Source of the DNA: Woeseiaceae bacterium
GTDB taxonomy: Bacteria > Pseudomonadota > Gammaproteobacteria > Steroidobacterales > Woeseiaceae
DNA length: 38,439 nt
Assembly: GCA_024640365.1 (NCBI GenBank)
Contig: JAHEFE010000026.1
Location: 1-38,439 of the forward strand
Direction: 5' to 3'
The translations under genes were made by a program, and so were the position numbers. Below the pieces are notes generated by a model that was not told the origin of the DNA, did not search any database, and saw only the letters and a program-made list of their open reading frames with translations. Positions 1-8,476 of this stretch are shown one piece after another; the stretch's first letter is position 1, and every line of letters begins with the position of its first letter.

Positions 1-1049
1 AAGATGCCAGCGAAGGCTTCATTACTTTCCAGCCACACGGTAATCCAAATGATTTCGAGAACTACCCTCTCATGTACCTGGCTTCCAAGGGCATGATTGG
101 ACTCCTGGCCAGTGTGTTCCTGTTCTTCTGGACGCATACAGCACTCTGGTTCTTCCGCGAGTACAAAGAACGTAAACAAGGCGTCAACAAAAAATTCGTC
201 GACACCAATGAACTACCGGAATTCGGAGGCAAGTACGTCAAGCGCTTCCCATTCATGTGGCGCGTGGCTCACTTGGTCGGTGCGCTTGCGATTATGCTCC
301 TTGTGCTGACCGGCATCACCGTGCTCTATGCCGAAAGTTTCTGGGCACCGACAGTCATGGGCTTGCTAGGCGGACCAAAATCAGCGGCAATCCTGCATCG
401 AATCGGCGCCGTAATGTTCATCGTAGTGTTTTTCACTCACTTGATTTACTTCGCTATTCACATTGCTCGCACCTGGAAGTCGTTCAAGTTCTTCGGACCT
501 GAATCGCTCGTACCAAACTGGCAGGATCTGAAAGACATCATTGCGATGTTCAAATGGTTCTTTGGCCAGGGTCCACGTCCAGATTTCGATCGCTGGGCTT
601 ACTACGAGAAGTTCGACTACTGGGCACCGTTCTGGGGTATGTTCATCATCGGTGTCAGCGGTCTGATGCTTTGGTTCCCTGGAACAACTGCTTCATTCTT
701 GCCGGGCTGGGTATTTAATATCGGCACGATCGTACACGGCGAAGAAGCATTCCTTGCAGCAGTGTTCTTGTTCACCGTTCACTATTTCAATGTGAACTTT
801 AGACCGGACAAGTTCCCGCAGGACATCGTCATCTTTACAGGCGCTATGCCATTGGCAGAGTTCAAGCATGAACGCGCCCTGGAATACAAACGCCTGGTCG
901 AAGAAGGCACACTGGAGCAGTACTTAGTAGAGGCCCCATCGGCTCCGATGACCCGTTACTCCAAACTCCTTAGCACCATTCTGATCTTTATTGGACTGGG
1001 GTTATTGACGATGGTACTGGCAGGCTTCTTGTCACACCTGTTTTCATAA
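1..1049 (+). CDS. Membrane cytochrome b (formate dehydrogenase gamma / cytochrome b561-like), 5'-truncated by window edge
   Basis: Integral-membrane di-haem cytochrome b subunit that would pass electrons between the quinone pool and a redox partner. The frame is open from base 3 with no stop before the first internal ATG at 72 (upstream residues DASEGFITFQPHGNPNDFEN), so that ATG is not the real start and the gene begins outside the window. Several hydrophobic segments are visible (around LLASVFLFFWTHTALWFF, VGALAIMLLVLTGITVLY, GAVMFIVVFFTHLIYFAIH, MFIIGVSGLMLW and the C-terminal ILIFIGLGLLTMVLAGF). Candidate haem-ligand histidines lie in RVAHLVG, LHRIG, FFTHLIYFAIH, IVHGEE and TVHYFNVNF; the last, with the following RPDKFPQD, resembles NrfD-independent FdhI-type gamma subunits. 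The next gene, a multihaem cytochrome c, starts 11 bases downstream with the same orientation, so the two very likely form a respiratory pair. The exact partner dehydrogenase is not visible. Confidence 0.8.
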   Translation, partial: DASEGFITFQPHGNPNDFENYPLMYLASKGMIGLLASVFLFFWTHTALWFFREYKERKQGVNKKFVDTNELPEFGGKYVKRFPFMWRVAHLVGALAIMLLVLTGITVLYAESFWAPTVMGLLGGPKSAAILHRIGAVMFIVVFFTHLIYFAIHIARTWKSFKFFGPESLVPNWQDLKDIIAMFKWFFGQGPRPDFDRWAYYEKFDYWAPFWGMFIIGVSGLMLWFPGTTASFLPGWVFNIGTIVHGEEAFLAAVFLFTVHYFNVNFRPDKFPQDIVIFTGAMPLAEFKHERALEYKRLVEEGTLEQYLVEAPSAPMTRYSKLLSTILIFIGLGLLTMVLAGFLSHLFS

Positions 1050-1060
1050 TCGAGGCAACT

Positions 1061-2182
1061 ATGCGACACCTTTTTGTATTGACAGTAGTTTCGGCACTCC
1101 TGGTTGGCTGTTCAGATAAGCCAACGGGACCGACAGAACCAATGGTCGACCTGGTTGCAGGTAAAGCATTGGCAAATGACAATTGCGCTGCGTGCCATGG
1201 ACTCGATGGCCGTGGAACGGCACCCGGCATTCCGCATCTTGCGGCACAATCGAGTGGGTACTTGCTAGATTCCCTGCGTGCCTATAAAGAGGGACATCGG
1301 TTTCATGCTGCCCTGCAGGACATGACGGCACACATGAGCGACGATGACCTGCGTAATGTTGTCGGCTTTTACGCCGGCCTGCCGCCGCTTGAAACCCAGC
1401 CAGATGCAATCACTGCCGCCGACGTGCCCGTACCCTACAAACGCGGCGAAGAATCCGCGTACGTATGCGCGACCTGCCATGGACCAAATGGCAATAGTGA
1501 AATTGCCGGAATTCCCAGCTTGGCCGGACAGCAACCGCTGTACTTCGTTTCAGCAGTCCAGGCCTACCTCCATGGCAATCGGACTATGGGCGCAATGGAA
1601 GCGACCCTGCGTGGCTTGAAGAAGTCCGATATAGAAAATATGGCTCTGTATTACGCGAGTCAGGTTCCTGCTGAACGTGCCGCACCAGACATTGGCGATC
1701 CTGTAGCGGGTGAGCCATTGAGCGGTCAGTGCGGTGGCTGTCACGGTTCACATGGCGTCAGTCATGACTCCATCACGCCAACGCTGGCTGGACAGGATGC
1801 TGAATACCTGATCAGCGCAACCAAAGCGTATCGCGATAAGACCCGGCACCATGACGTCATGTTGGCTGATAGCAGTGACGCGGATATCGCAGATATCGCA
1901 GCGTTTTACTCAGTGCAGAAATCTCGTCCTGCAGAAGACGGTGCATCCAGCGCCAAGCAGCTTATCGATAATTGCGACCGCTGCCATGGACCCGGCGTGA
2001 TGAATGAAAATGTCGCGATTCCGAAGATCAGCGGCCAGGATCGTGAGTATCTGGCGCGAGCACTCCGTGCCTATCGCGACGATCGGCGTGTAAGTTCCAT
2101 GATGCACAAAATGACATTGCCCTACAGCGACACGTTGATTGACACGGCGGCCACCGAATACGCAAGTCGGCCGGCGGAATAA
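1061..2182 (+). CDS. Tetrahaem c4-like cytochrome c lipoprotein
   Basis: Predicted membrane-anchored c-type cytochrome of 373 residues carrying electrons on the periplasmic side. It starts with a lipoprotein signal (MRHLFVLTVVSALLVGC, lipobox LVGC, Cys17). Four covalent haem sites are visible: CAACH (42-46), CATCH (136-140), CGGCH (224-228) and CDRCH (305-309). They are spaced about 80-95 residues apart, so the protein is four concatenated class I (c4-type) domains rather than one compact multihaem protein. Each domain has a downstream Met-rich segment (MTAHMSD, MGAME, DVMLAD, SMMHKM) that could supply the distal haem ligand. A GAGG ribosome site sits just before the ATG. It directly follows the cytochrome b gene and ends at a strong terminator, so the pair is probably cotranscribed. 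Confidence 0.88.
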   Translation: MRHLFVLTVVSALLVGCSDKPTGPTEPMVDLVAGKALANDNCAACHGLDGRGTAPGIPHLAAQSSGYLLDSLRAYKEGHRFHAALQDMTAHMSDDDLRNVVGFYAGLPPLETQPDAITAADVPVPYKRGEESAYVCATCHGPNGNSEIAGIPSLAGQQPLYFVSAVQAYLHGNRTMGAMEATLRGLKKSDIENMALYYASQVPAERAAPDIGDPVAGEPLSGQCGGCHGSHGVSHDSITPTLAGQDAEYLISATKAYRDKTRHHDVMLADSSDADIADIAAFYSVQKSRPAEDGASSAKQLIDNCDRCHGPGVMNENVAIPKISGQDREYLARALRAYRDDRRVSSMMHKMTLPYSDTLIDTAATEYASRPAE

Positions 2183-2217
2183 TTAACCGCTAGTTCACTA
2201 GCGACTCAATAACTAAA

Positions 2218-2260
2218 GCCCCGGAACCGCACCATCAGGTGTCATTCCGGGGCCTTTTTT
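2218..2260 (+). terminator. Intrinsic terminator after the cytochrome genes
   Basis: Perfect 9-bp arms GCCCCGGAA (2218-2226) and TTCCGGGGC (2245-2253) followed by C and a run of seven T. It ends the cytochrome unit and separates it from the convergent aldehyde dehydrogenase gene. The reverse-strand flank is poor in T, so it mainly works on the plus strand. Confidence 0.9.
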
Positions 2261-2297
2261 TGCCTGCCATCCAGGCGGATTCTTTACTCCGCAATTC

Positions 2298-3791
2298 TTA
2301 TTCGAATTCAATCCAGGTCGTCTTCAACTCGGTATAGTCGTTGAATGCATGCATCGATTTATCGCGACCATTCCCACTCTGTTTAAAGCCGCCAAAAGGC
2401 ACGGTCATGTCACCTCCGAAGTAATTGTTGATACCCATGGTTCCTACACGTACCGCTTTCGCCACCTTATGCGCCGTATTGATGTTGCGACTCCAGACAG
2501 CTCCAGCCAATCCGTAAATAGAATCGTTGGCGATCGCGACGGCTTCTGCAGCATCTTTAAACGTCAGTACTGATAAGACCGGTCCGAAGATTTCTTCCTG
2601 GGCTATGCGCATCTGATTGTTTACGCCAGCGAAAATTGTCGGCTCGTGGTAGTAGCCACCGGATTTTTCAAGACAACGCTTGCCGCCGAACACAAGTTCA
2701 GCACCCTCTTTCTTACCAATATCAACGTACTCAGCAACGGTATTAAACTGAGCCTTATCAATCATCGGCCCCATCGTAGTTGCCGGGTCCAGAGGATCAT
2801 TTGGCATCCAGCCTTTAGCGTTAGCAATCACCATATCTATAAACTTGTCGCGAACTTTTTCTTCGACGATTAAACGCGTACCTGCTGTGCAGGTCTGGCC
2901 ACCGTTATAGAACACGGCTACCGCGGCCATCGCTGCCGCACTTTCCAGGTTGGCATCAGCAAAAACAATATTGGGACTCTTTCCGCCGAGCTCCAGGAAG
3001 GTACGCTTCAAATTGGACTGTCCGGAGTACTGCATCAGCAACTGACCCACTGGCGTTGAGCCAGTGAAGGTCAGGCCATCGATATCCATGTGCGTTGACA
3101 GATACTTACCTAGGCTGGCACCGGAACCCGGCAATACATGCAACACGCCATCAGGCAGACCGGCCTCATTCCCTAACTGGGCAATACGAATGGCGGTCAG
3201 CGGCGTATTGGTCGCCGGCTTCAGGATGACCGAATTACCGGTCGCTAATGCCGGAGCCAGTTTCCAGGCGGTCGTTGATAGCGGGAAGTTCCAGGGCACG
3301 ATGGCCGCCACGACACCCAATGGCAAACGTTGCACCAAGGCAAGGCTATTCGCGGGTGTCGGTGGAATCTCATCGTACACTTTATCGATAGCCTCGCCGC
3401 TCCAACGTATAGTGCGGATCGCGGCGGATACGTCAATGTTGAGCGTATTATCAATTGGCTTGCCGACATCAAGGCACTCAAGTATTGCCAGCTCATCCTG
3501 GTGCTTCTCAATGAGCTCTGCCCAGCGCACCATGATCATTTTGCGATCGGATGGCGCCATCTCGGACCACACGCCACTTTCAAACGTCTCGCGCGCAATC
3601 TTTATGGCACCTTCAGCATCTTCGGTACCGCAATAGGCTACCGGACCCAACTCGCGGCCATCGCCGGGACTAAAGTTAGGCCGCGTTTCTCCCGAAAGAG
3701 CATCGGTACTGCGACCGTTAATGAACGCACGCCCGTCAATCTTTATTTTCTTCGCTAATGCTAGCCAATCAGCCTTGGTTTTGTTCGCCAT
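2298..3791 (-). CDS. NAD(P)-dependent aldehyde dehydrogenase (PuuC-like)
   Basis: Cytosolic oxidoreductase that converts an aldehyde to the carboxylate. It has 497 residues, the usual length for the ALDH superfamily. The family marks are all present: VPWNFP (166-171, Asn168), the Rossmann-binding FTGSTPVG (242-249), the general-base motif LELGGKSPN (Glu267) and the nucleophile region GGQTCTAGTR (Cys301). The C-terminal PFGGFKQSGNGRD is typical of the betaine-aldehyde/gamma-glutamyl-aminobutyraldehyde group, so an amino-aldehyde from polyamine or choline breakdown is a plausible substrate, but substrate specificity cannot be read from the sequence. A GGAG ribosome site precedes the ATG. No regulator or amine oxidase gene is adjacent, and the gene stands alone between the cytochrome terminator and the antiporter. 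Confidence 0.93.
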   Translation of the reverse strand: MANKTKADWLALAKKIKIDGRAFINGRSTDALSGETRPNFSPGDGRELGPVAYCGTEDAEGAIKIARETFESGVWSEMAPSDRKMIMVRWAELIEKHQDELAILECLDVGKPIDNTLNIDVSAAIRTIRWSGEAIDKVYDEIPPTPANSLALVQRLPLGVVAAIVPWNFPLSTTAWKLAPALATGNSVILKPATNTPLTAIRIAQLGNEAGLPDGVLHVLPGSGASLGKYLSTHMDIDGLTFTGSTPVGQLLMQYSGQSNLKRTFLELGGKSPNIVFADANLESAAAMAAVAVFYNGGQTCTAGTRLIVEEKVRDKFIDMVIANAKGWMPNDPLDPATTMGPMIDKAQFNTVAEYVDIGKKEGAELVFGGKRCLEKSGGYYHEPTIFAGVNNQMRIAQEEIFGPVLSVLTFKDAAEAVAIANDSIYGLAGAVWSRNINTAHKVAKAVRVGTMGINNYFGGDMTVPFGGFKQSGNGRDKSMHAFNDYTELKTTWIEFE

Positions 3792-4041
3792 GATCCACTC
3801 CGTCGAATTTATGCAGTGATTGATGACTGCGGAGACCGTCTTTGCGGTGAGTAACTAACGCGCGCGCCTCCGTGTTACCAACTCCCCGACTTTATCACGC
3901 CGCGCTACCGGTCCGCCTGCCTCCGACTGTCCCTTTTTTTGTATCCCGGACAATCGCGAGCAAAGAAACGTGGAAACGGTTTGATATTGGGGCGCGAATG
4001 AGTTTTATTAGCGTCTGTCACACCCGCTACGAGAGCCCTAA

Positions 4042-5454
4042 ATGTCTGATGCCAGCTGGTACTCCATTCTTCCACCCATCATCGCAATCATCCTCGCCAT
4101 CTGGAGCAAACAGGTCATTTTGTCGCTGTTCGCCGGTATATGGATGGGCTTCACGTTACTGAATGGCTTCAATCCATTGGCAGGAGCGACTGCCAGTCTT
4201 GATGGTGTCATCAATGTATTCAGCGACGCCGGTGACGCGCGGGTCATTATCTTTACGCTCATGATCGGCGCACTTATCGCGACAATAGAAGAATCGGGTG
4301 GCGTCCGGGGCTTTGTCCATTACCTCGAGACCCGCCGCTGGGTCCACAACGGCAAGCGCGCACAGTGGCTCGCCTGGACGACGGGCATCATCATTTTTGT
4401 CGAGTCCAATATCACGCTGTTGGTCGCGGGATCAATCAGTCGCCCCCTGTTCGATCGCTACAAAGTGTCGCGAGAGAAACTGGCCTATTTAATCGACGCG
4501 ACGTCCGCACCGGTCTGCGCCATGATTCCCCTCAATGCCTGGGGCGCCGTCATTATCAGTCTCGTGGCCGCCACCAACGTGGAAAACCCATTGCAGACTT
4601 TCGTCGCGTCAATTCCATACAACCTGTATTCGATCGCTGCCATTTTCCTTGCCGCCTACGTCGTCGCCAAAGACTTCAACATTGGCCCCATGAAAAAAGC
4701 CGAGGCGCGTACCAAAGGCGGCGAACTGCTATGGCCGAGGGCGACCCCGTTGCTGGACGTATCCGCCGAACGACAAGTGGATGAAGGCGTTCCTCCGTCA
4801 GCGGCGTACATGATCCTGCCCCTCGTGGGACTCATTTGCATGATGCCCATCGGCCTCTACATCACGGGTGATGGCAACCTGATCAATGGCTCGGGCTCAA
4901 CATCCGTAATATGGGCTGTAGCGACCGCCCAGATCATCATCTGGGCCATGATTCTCATCAAAGGATCGATTTCAGTGAATGACCTGATGCGCATCTTCAT
5001 GAAGGGCGCAGGCGGTTTATTGCCCATTGCCACGATATTACTGCTCGCGCTCGCACTCGGTGATGTTGCTAAACTTCTTCAAACAGGTCCCTATGTTGCG
5101 GGTATCGTCGGCGATAATCTGCCAATATTCATGTTAGCACCGCTCGTCTTCATAACCTCCGCATTTATCGCATTTTCAGTGGGATCGAGCTGGGGCACCT
5201 TTGCCATCATGATCCCGATTGCTATCCCGATAGCCGTGACACTGGACTTGTCAGTGCCTCTATTCCTTGGGGCTGCGATTTCGGGCGCCATATTCGGCGA
5301 TCATGCATCGCCCATCAGTGACACGACTGTGGTCGCTTCAATGGCCTCCGCAACCGACCACATCGATCACGTACGCACCCAACTGCCCTACGCGTTGCTC
5401 GCCGCGGCTTTGTCAACGGTAGGATTTCTGGTTCTCGGTCTGATTGTCCAGTGA
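4042..5454 (+). CDS. NhaC-family Na+/H+ antiporter-like transporter
   Basis: Multi-spanning inner-membrane transporter of 470 residues with about ten to twelve hydrophobic segments. The opening WYSILPPIIAIILAIWSKQ followed by LFAGIWMG is the characteristic NhaC N-terminus, and the C-terminal half contains the conserved GSSWGTFAIMIPIAIP and GDHASPISDTTV stretches of this ion-transporter superfamily. NhaC members exchange Na+ with H+, though relatives in the same family move organic acids or amino acids, so the cargo is uncertain. The ATG follows a weak GAGAG ribosome site. The gene lies downstream of the 250-base intergenic stretch 3792-4041, which must contain its promoter and that of the divergent aldehyde dehydrogenase, although I see no convincing hexamers there. 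Confidence 0.88.
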   Translation: MSDASWYSILPPIIAIILAIWSKQVILSLFAGIWMGFTLLNGFNPLAGATASLDGVINVFSDAGDARVIIFTLMIGALIATIEESGGVRGFVHYLETRRWVHNGKRAQWLAWTTGIIIFVESNITLLVAGSISRPLFDRYKVSREKLAYLIDATSAPVCAMIPLNAWGAVIISLVAATNVENPLQTFVASIPYNLYSIAAIFLAAYVVAKDFNIGPMKKAEARTKGGELLWPRATPLLDVSAERQVDEGVPPSAAYMILPLVGLICMMPIGLYITGDGNLINGSGSTSVIWAVATAQIIIWAMILIKGSISVNDLMRIFMKGAGGLLPIATILLLALALGDVAKLLQTGPYVAGIVGDNLPIFMLAPLVFITSAFIAFSVGSSWGTFAIMIPIAIPIAVTLDLSVPLFLGAAISGAIFGDHASPISDTTVVASMASATDHIDHVRTQLPYALLAAALSTVGFLVLGLIVQ

Positions 5455-5541
5455 AGCGAAACTGGGAAACGGTGCTTGCGTGCGCCTGGCCCATCCCCTG
5501 CTAAAGTAAGATAAGTACGGTGATTGACCGAGGAAATCGCG

Positions 5542-6198
5542 ATGTCTGGATCACAAATTTCTCAGGATGACATTCCCGATTTGTACAGTAGGCTCGCTCC
5601 GGTTTATGACCTGTGGGCCCGCTTAACGGAAAGTCACAGCCGCGACCGATCGCTCGAGCTCGCTGCTATTCAAAATGGCGAGTCCGTGCTGGAAGTCGCC
5701 GTCGGCACCGGCCTGGCCTTCGAAAAAATCGTGAGTAGCAATCGATACGGCCGTAACGAGGGCATTGAACTGGCGGAATCAATGTTGCGGCGCGCCGAAA
5801 ATCGATTGAGCCTCTCGGAGGGCAATTATCGATTGCAGCCAGGTGATGCGCGCGCCCTCGATTTTCCGGACGCGAGCTTTGATGTGCTGTTGAACAGCTA
5901 CATGCTCGACCTGATGCCGGAAGAAGACTTTATCCCTGTATTAACCGAGTTCAAGCGCGTATTGCGCCCCGGGGGGCGCCTGGTAATTACCGGCATGACC
6001 CGCGGCGAACATTGGTATAACGGCATCTGGGAGCACATCTATCGCCTGAACCCCGCCTGGCTCGGCGGCTGTCGCGGCATACAGGTACAACCGTATTTGC
6101 GCCAGCTCGGATTCACCGACATGCAGCGGGAATTCATCAGCCAGATGAGCTTCCCATCCGAAATCGTTTTCGCGAGAGCTCCAGCCAGTCGCAATTGA
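5542..6198 (+). CDS. Class I SAM-dependent methyltransferase (UbiE/Methyltransf_11 type)
   Basis: Predicted soluble methyltransferase of 218 residues using S-adenosylmethionine; the acceptor is unknown. The Rossmann fold is recognisable from motif I VLEVAVGTGLAFEK, a post-I acidic strand GIELAESML, motif II around DVLLNSYMLDLMP and motif III LRPGGRLVITGM. The ATG at 5542 is preferred over the in-frame TTG at 5524 because a GAGGAA ribosome site lies at 5530-5535, six bases ahead of it. The sequence resembles the UbiE/COQ5 group, but the family is broad and a lipid, quinone or small-molecule substrate are all possible. It sits 87 bases after the antiporter, same strand, without a visible terminator between them. 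Confidence 0.85.
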   Translation: MSGSQISQDDIPDLYSRLAPVYDLWARLTESHSRDRSLELAAIQNGESVLEVAVGTGLAFEKIVSSNRYGRNEGIELAESMLRRAENRLSLSEGNYRLQPGDARALDFPDASFDVLLNSYMLDLMPEEDFIPVLTEFKRVLRPGGRLVITGMTRGEHWYNGIWEHIYRLNPAWLGGCRGIQVQPYLRQLGFTDMQREFISQMSFPSEIVFARAPASRN

Positions 6199-6405
6199 TT
6201 GTCTAGCGAGGGTGTATCGACGTATCCGGCCTTCCTTGTCTTTTATTTTTGGTGCCTGCAGGTATACCATCGGGACTACCGTACGGTGTTGAGTATCCCC
6301 TCAGGCCGCGCCCACTATAAGAAGATAAAGAGAACAACGATACCACTGCAATCTAGTTGCCAATCTGCAGCAAGCACGCTGCAGGCCTAACCCCAGGATC
6401 TGCAT

Positions 6406-8331
6406 ATGAGTACTGAAGTCGCCCCAGAATTAACTTTTCGTGCCGTCGCGCTGGCCATTGTGTTGGCCGTTATCCTCGCGGCTGCCAACACCTACCTCGG
6501 ACTGTTTGCCGGCATGACCATCGCATCAGCCATACCAGCGGCCGTTGTTTCAATGGCCGTGCTGCGCTTGCTAGGCGGTGGCCATATATTGGAAAACAAC
6601 ATCGTGTCCACCGGCGCGTCCGCCGGTTCATCGATCGCCTCGGGCGTCATCTTTACCATTCCGGCGTTACTCATCCTCGGTTACTGGCAGGATTTTCGCT
6701 ATTCATGGGTGCTCGCTATCGCCGGTCTTGGCGGCCTGCTTGGCGTATTGTTTTCTGTTCCCCTGAGACGCTCGTTGATCGTGGATCAAAAGCTCGCCTT
6801 TCCCGAAGGTAAAGCGGCCGCGGAAGTGTTGCGCACCGGCGCCAACCCCGGCGAAGGTATCAAGTTACTCGCAGGCTCCGCATTTATTGGTGGCGTGACC
6901 AAGCTCGCCGCGGGCAGCGGCCTGCATTTAATACCGGATACGGCCGCTGTGGCGACCTGGTTTAACAAGACTATCGGCTACTTCGGCACCAACCTGTCGC
7001 CCGCCCTGTTTGGTGTGGGCTACATCGTTGGCCTGAATATCGGCATCGTTATTCTCGCCGGCGGAATTATTTCCTGGAACATTGCGATTCCGATTTACAG
7101 CAGCTACTTCCTCGCTTCGGATCCGGTGCTCAGCGCGAGTCTCGTGGGAGCCTCAGCCGAAGACGCGGCTTTTGCGATCTGGTCAACGCAAATACGCTAC
7201 CTGGGTGTGGGTGCGATGTTGATCGGTGGCATGTGGACCTTGTTTTCGCTGCGTAAATCACTGGCCGCCGGCATCAAGAGTGGGCTCACGGCCGATCGCG
7301 ACGTCAGTCACGCCGACCGTCCGTCCACCGATCGTGACTTGCCCATGAAGTTCATCCTGGGTGGACTCGTTGTTTTCGTACTGCCGCTAATGATGCTGTA
7401 TCAGGCGATCGTGCAACAGTGGTTTGTCAGTATTCCAATGACCATCATCATGATTGTCGCCGGTTTCCTGTTCGTCTCCGTCTCCGCCTACATGGCCGGT
7501 CTGGTGGGCTCATCAAACAACCCGGTCTCGGGCATCACCATTGCTACGATTCTGTTCTCGGCTTTGGTGCTCGTGCTGCTACTCGGCCGTGACTCGCCGA
7601 TCGGTGCCGTCGCTGCGATCATGATCGGTGCGGTCGTGTGCTGTGCCGCATGTATCGGTGGCGACAATCTGCAGGATTTGAAATGCGGTTATTTGCTCGG
7701 TGCCACACCGTGGAAGCAGCAGTTGATGCTCGCCATTGGCGGTGTGTCGAGTGCGCTGGTGATGGCGCCCGTTTTGAGTTTGCTGGCACAGGCTTACGGT
7801 ATCGGCGTGCCAACCGAGGCACATCCGAACCCTCTACTGGCACCGCAAGCGAACCTGATGGCAGCGGTCGCCAAAGGTATTTTTGGTGGCGAACTGCCGT
7901 GGAATGCGATCGGCATTGGTGCCGCCATCGGTGCGGCCATAATTGCTCTCGATGAGTTTCTTAAAGCACGCAAAATTAATTTCCGCGTACCGGTGCTTGC
8001 ATGCGCCGTCGGTATCTATCTGCCCATAGAATTGACCGTGCCGATATTTGCCGGTGGTTTCCTGTCCTACCTCGTTGAACGTTTCCACAAGCCCGGTGAT
8101 GCCGAAGGCGAGCGCGAGAAAGTTCACCAGAAAGGCACCTTGTTCGCCGCTGGCCTAATCACGGGCGAAGCATTGATGGGTATTGTGATCGCGATCCCGA
8201 TTGTTGCAGTCGGCCGTGCGGACGTACTCGAGTTACCCTCATCCCTGCACTTTGGCGGCTGGCTGGGCTTGTTGATTCTTGCTGGCATCGCCTGGCTCAT
8301 GTATCGATTGGCAACGAAACCGGCGACCTGA
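6406..8331 (+). CDS. OPT-family oligopeptide transporter
   Basis: Inner-membrane importer of 641 residues with many hydrophobic segments, assigned to the oligopeptide transporter (OPT) family, bacterial branch. The N-terminal NTYLGLFAGMTIASAIPAA and the central GGDNLQDLKCGYLLGATPWK correspond to the two best conserved OPT blocks. Family members use the proton gradient to take up short peptides or metal-chelate compounds; peptides are the more likely cargo here because genes for secreted peptidases are abundant in the window. An AGGA ribosome site (in CCCCAGGATCTGCATATG) supports the start. The 207 bases upstream contain no gene. The gene ends at a bidirectional terminator. Confidence 0.92.
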   Translation: MSTEVAPELTFRAVALAIVLAVILAAANTYLGLFAGMTIASAIPAAVVSMAVLRLLGGGHILENNIVSTGASAGSSIASGVIFTIPALLILGYWQDFRYSWVLAIAGLGGLLGVLFSVPLRRSLIVDQKLAFPEGKAAAEVLRTGANPGEGIKLLAGSAFIGGVTKLAAGSGLHLIPDTAAVATWFNKTIGYFGTNLSPALFGVGYIVGLNIGIVILAGGIISWNIAIPIYSSYFLASDPVLSASLVGASAEDAAFAIWSTQIRYLGVGAMLIGGMWTLFSLRKSLAAGIKSGLTADRDVSHADRPSTDRDLPMKFILGGLVVFVLPLMMLYQAIVQQWFVSIPMTIIMIVAGFLFVSVSAYMAGLVGSSNNPVSGITIATILFSALVLVLLLGRDSPIGAVAAIMIGAVVCCAACIGGDNLQDLKCGYLLGATPWKQQLMLAIGGVSSALVMAPVLSLLAQAYGIGVPTEAHPNPLLAPQANLMAAVAKGIFGGELPWNAIGIGAAIGAAIIALDEFLKARKINFRVPVLACAVGIYLPIELTVPIFAGGFLSYLVERFHKPGDAEGEREKVHQKGTLFAAGLITGEALMGIVIAIPIVAVGRADVLELPSSLHFGGWLGLLILAGIAWLMYRLATKPAT

Positions 8332-8401
8332 TCGCGAGAGCTTATTTATCGGCTTGGCCAAACTCAGAGAGAAACTGGCGATAGTCGATAGCGAGATACA
8401 A

Positions 8402-8436
8402 AAAAACGGCAGGTCGTATGTGATCTGCCGTTTTTA
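8402..8436. terminator. Bidirectional intrinsic terminator
   Basis: Arms AAAAACGGCAGGTC (8402-8415) and GATCTGCCGTTTTT (8422-8435), one G:T wobble, with T runs at the 3' side on both strands. It ends the OPT transporter on the plus strand and the TolB-like/TPR gene on the minus strand. Confidence 0.9.
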
Positions 8437-8476
8437 TTGGCGTAACGGTTTGTACGTCAAGAGCACCGCAACAAAA

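Noticed and set aside
3064..3636. 190-residue open frame on the plus strand
   Set aside because: Antisense to the well-supported aldehyde dehydrogenase; composition is that of a shadow frame and no family is recognisable.
6199..6405. Promoter for the OPT transporter
   Set aside because: A TATAAG box is present but no -35 element at proper spacing, so I do not list it as a feature.
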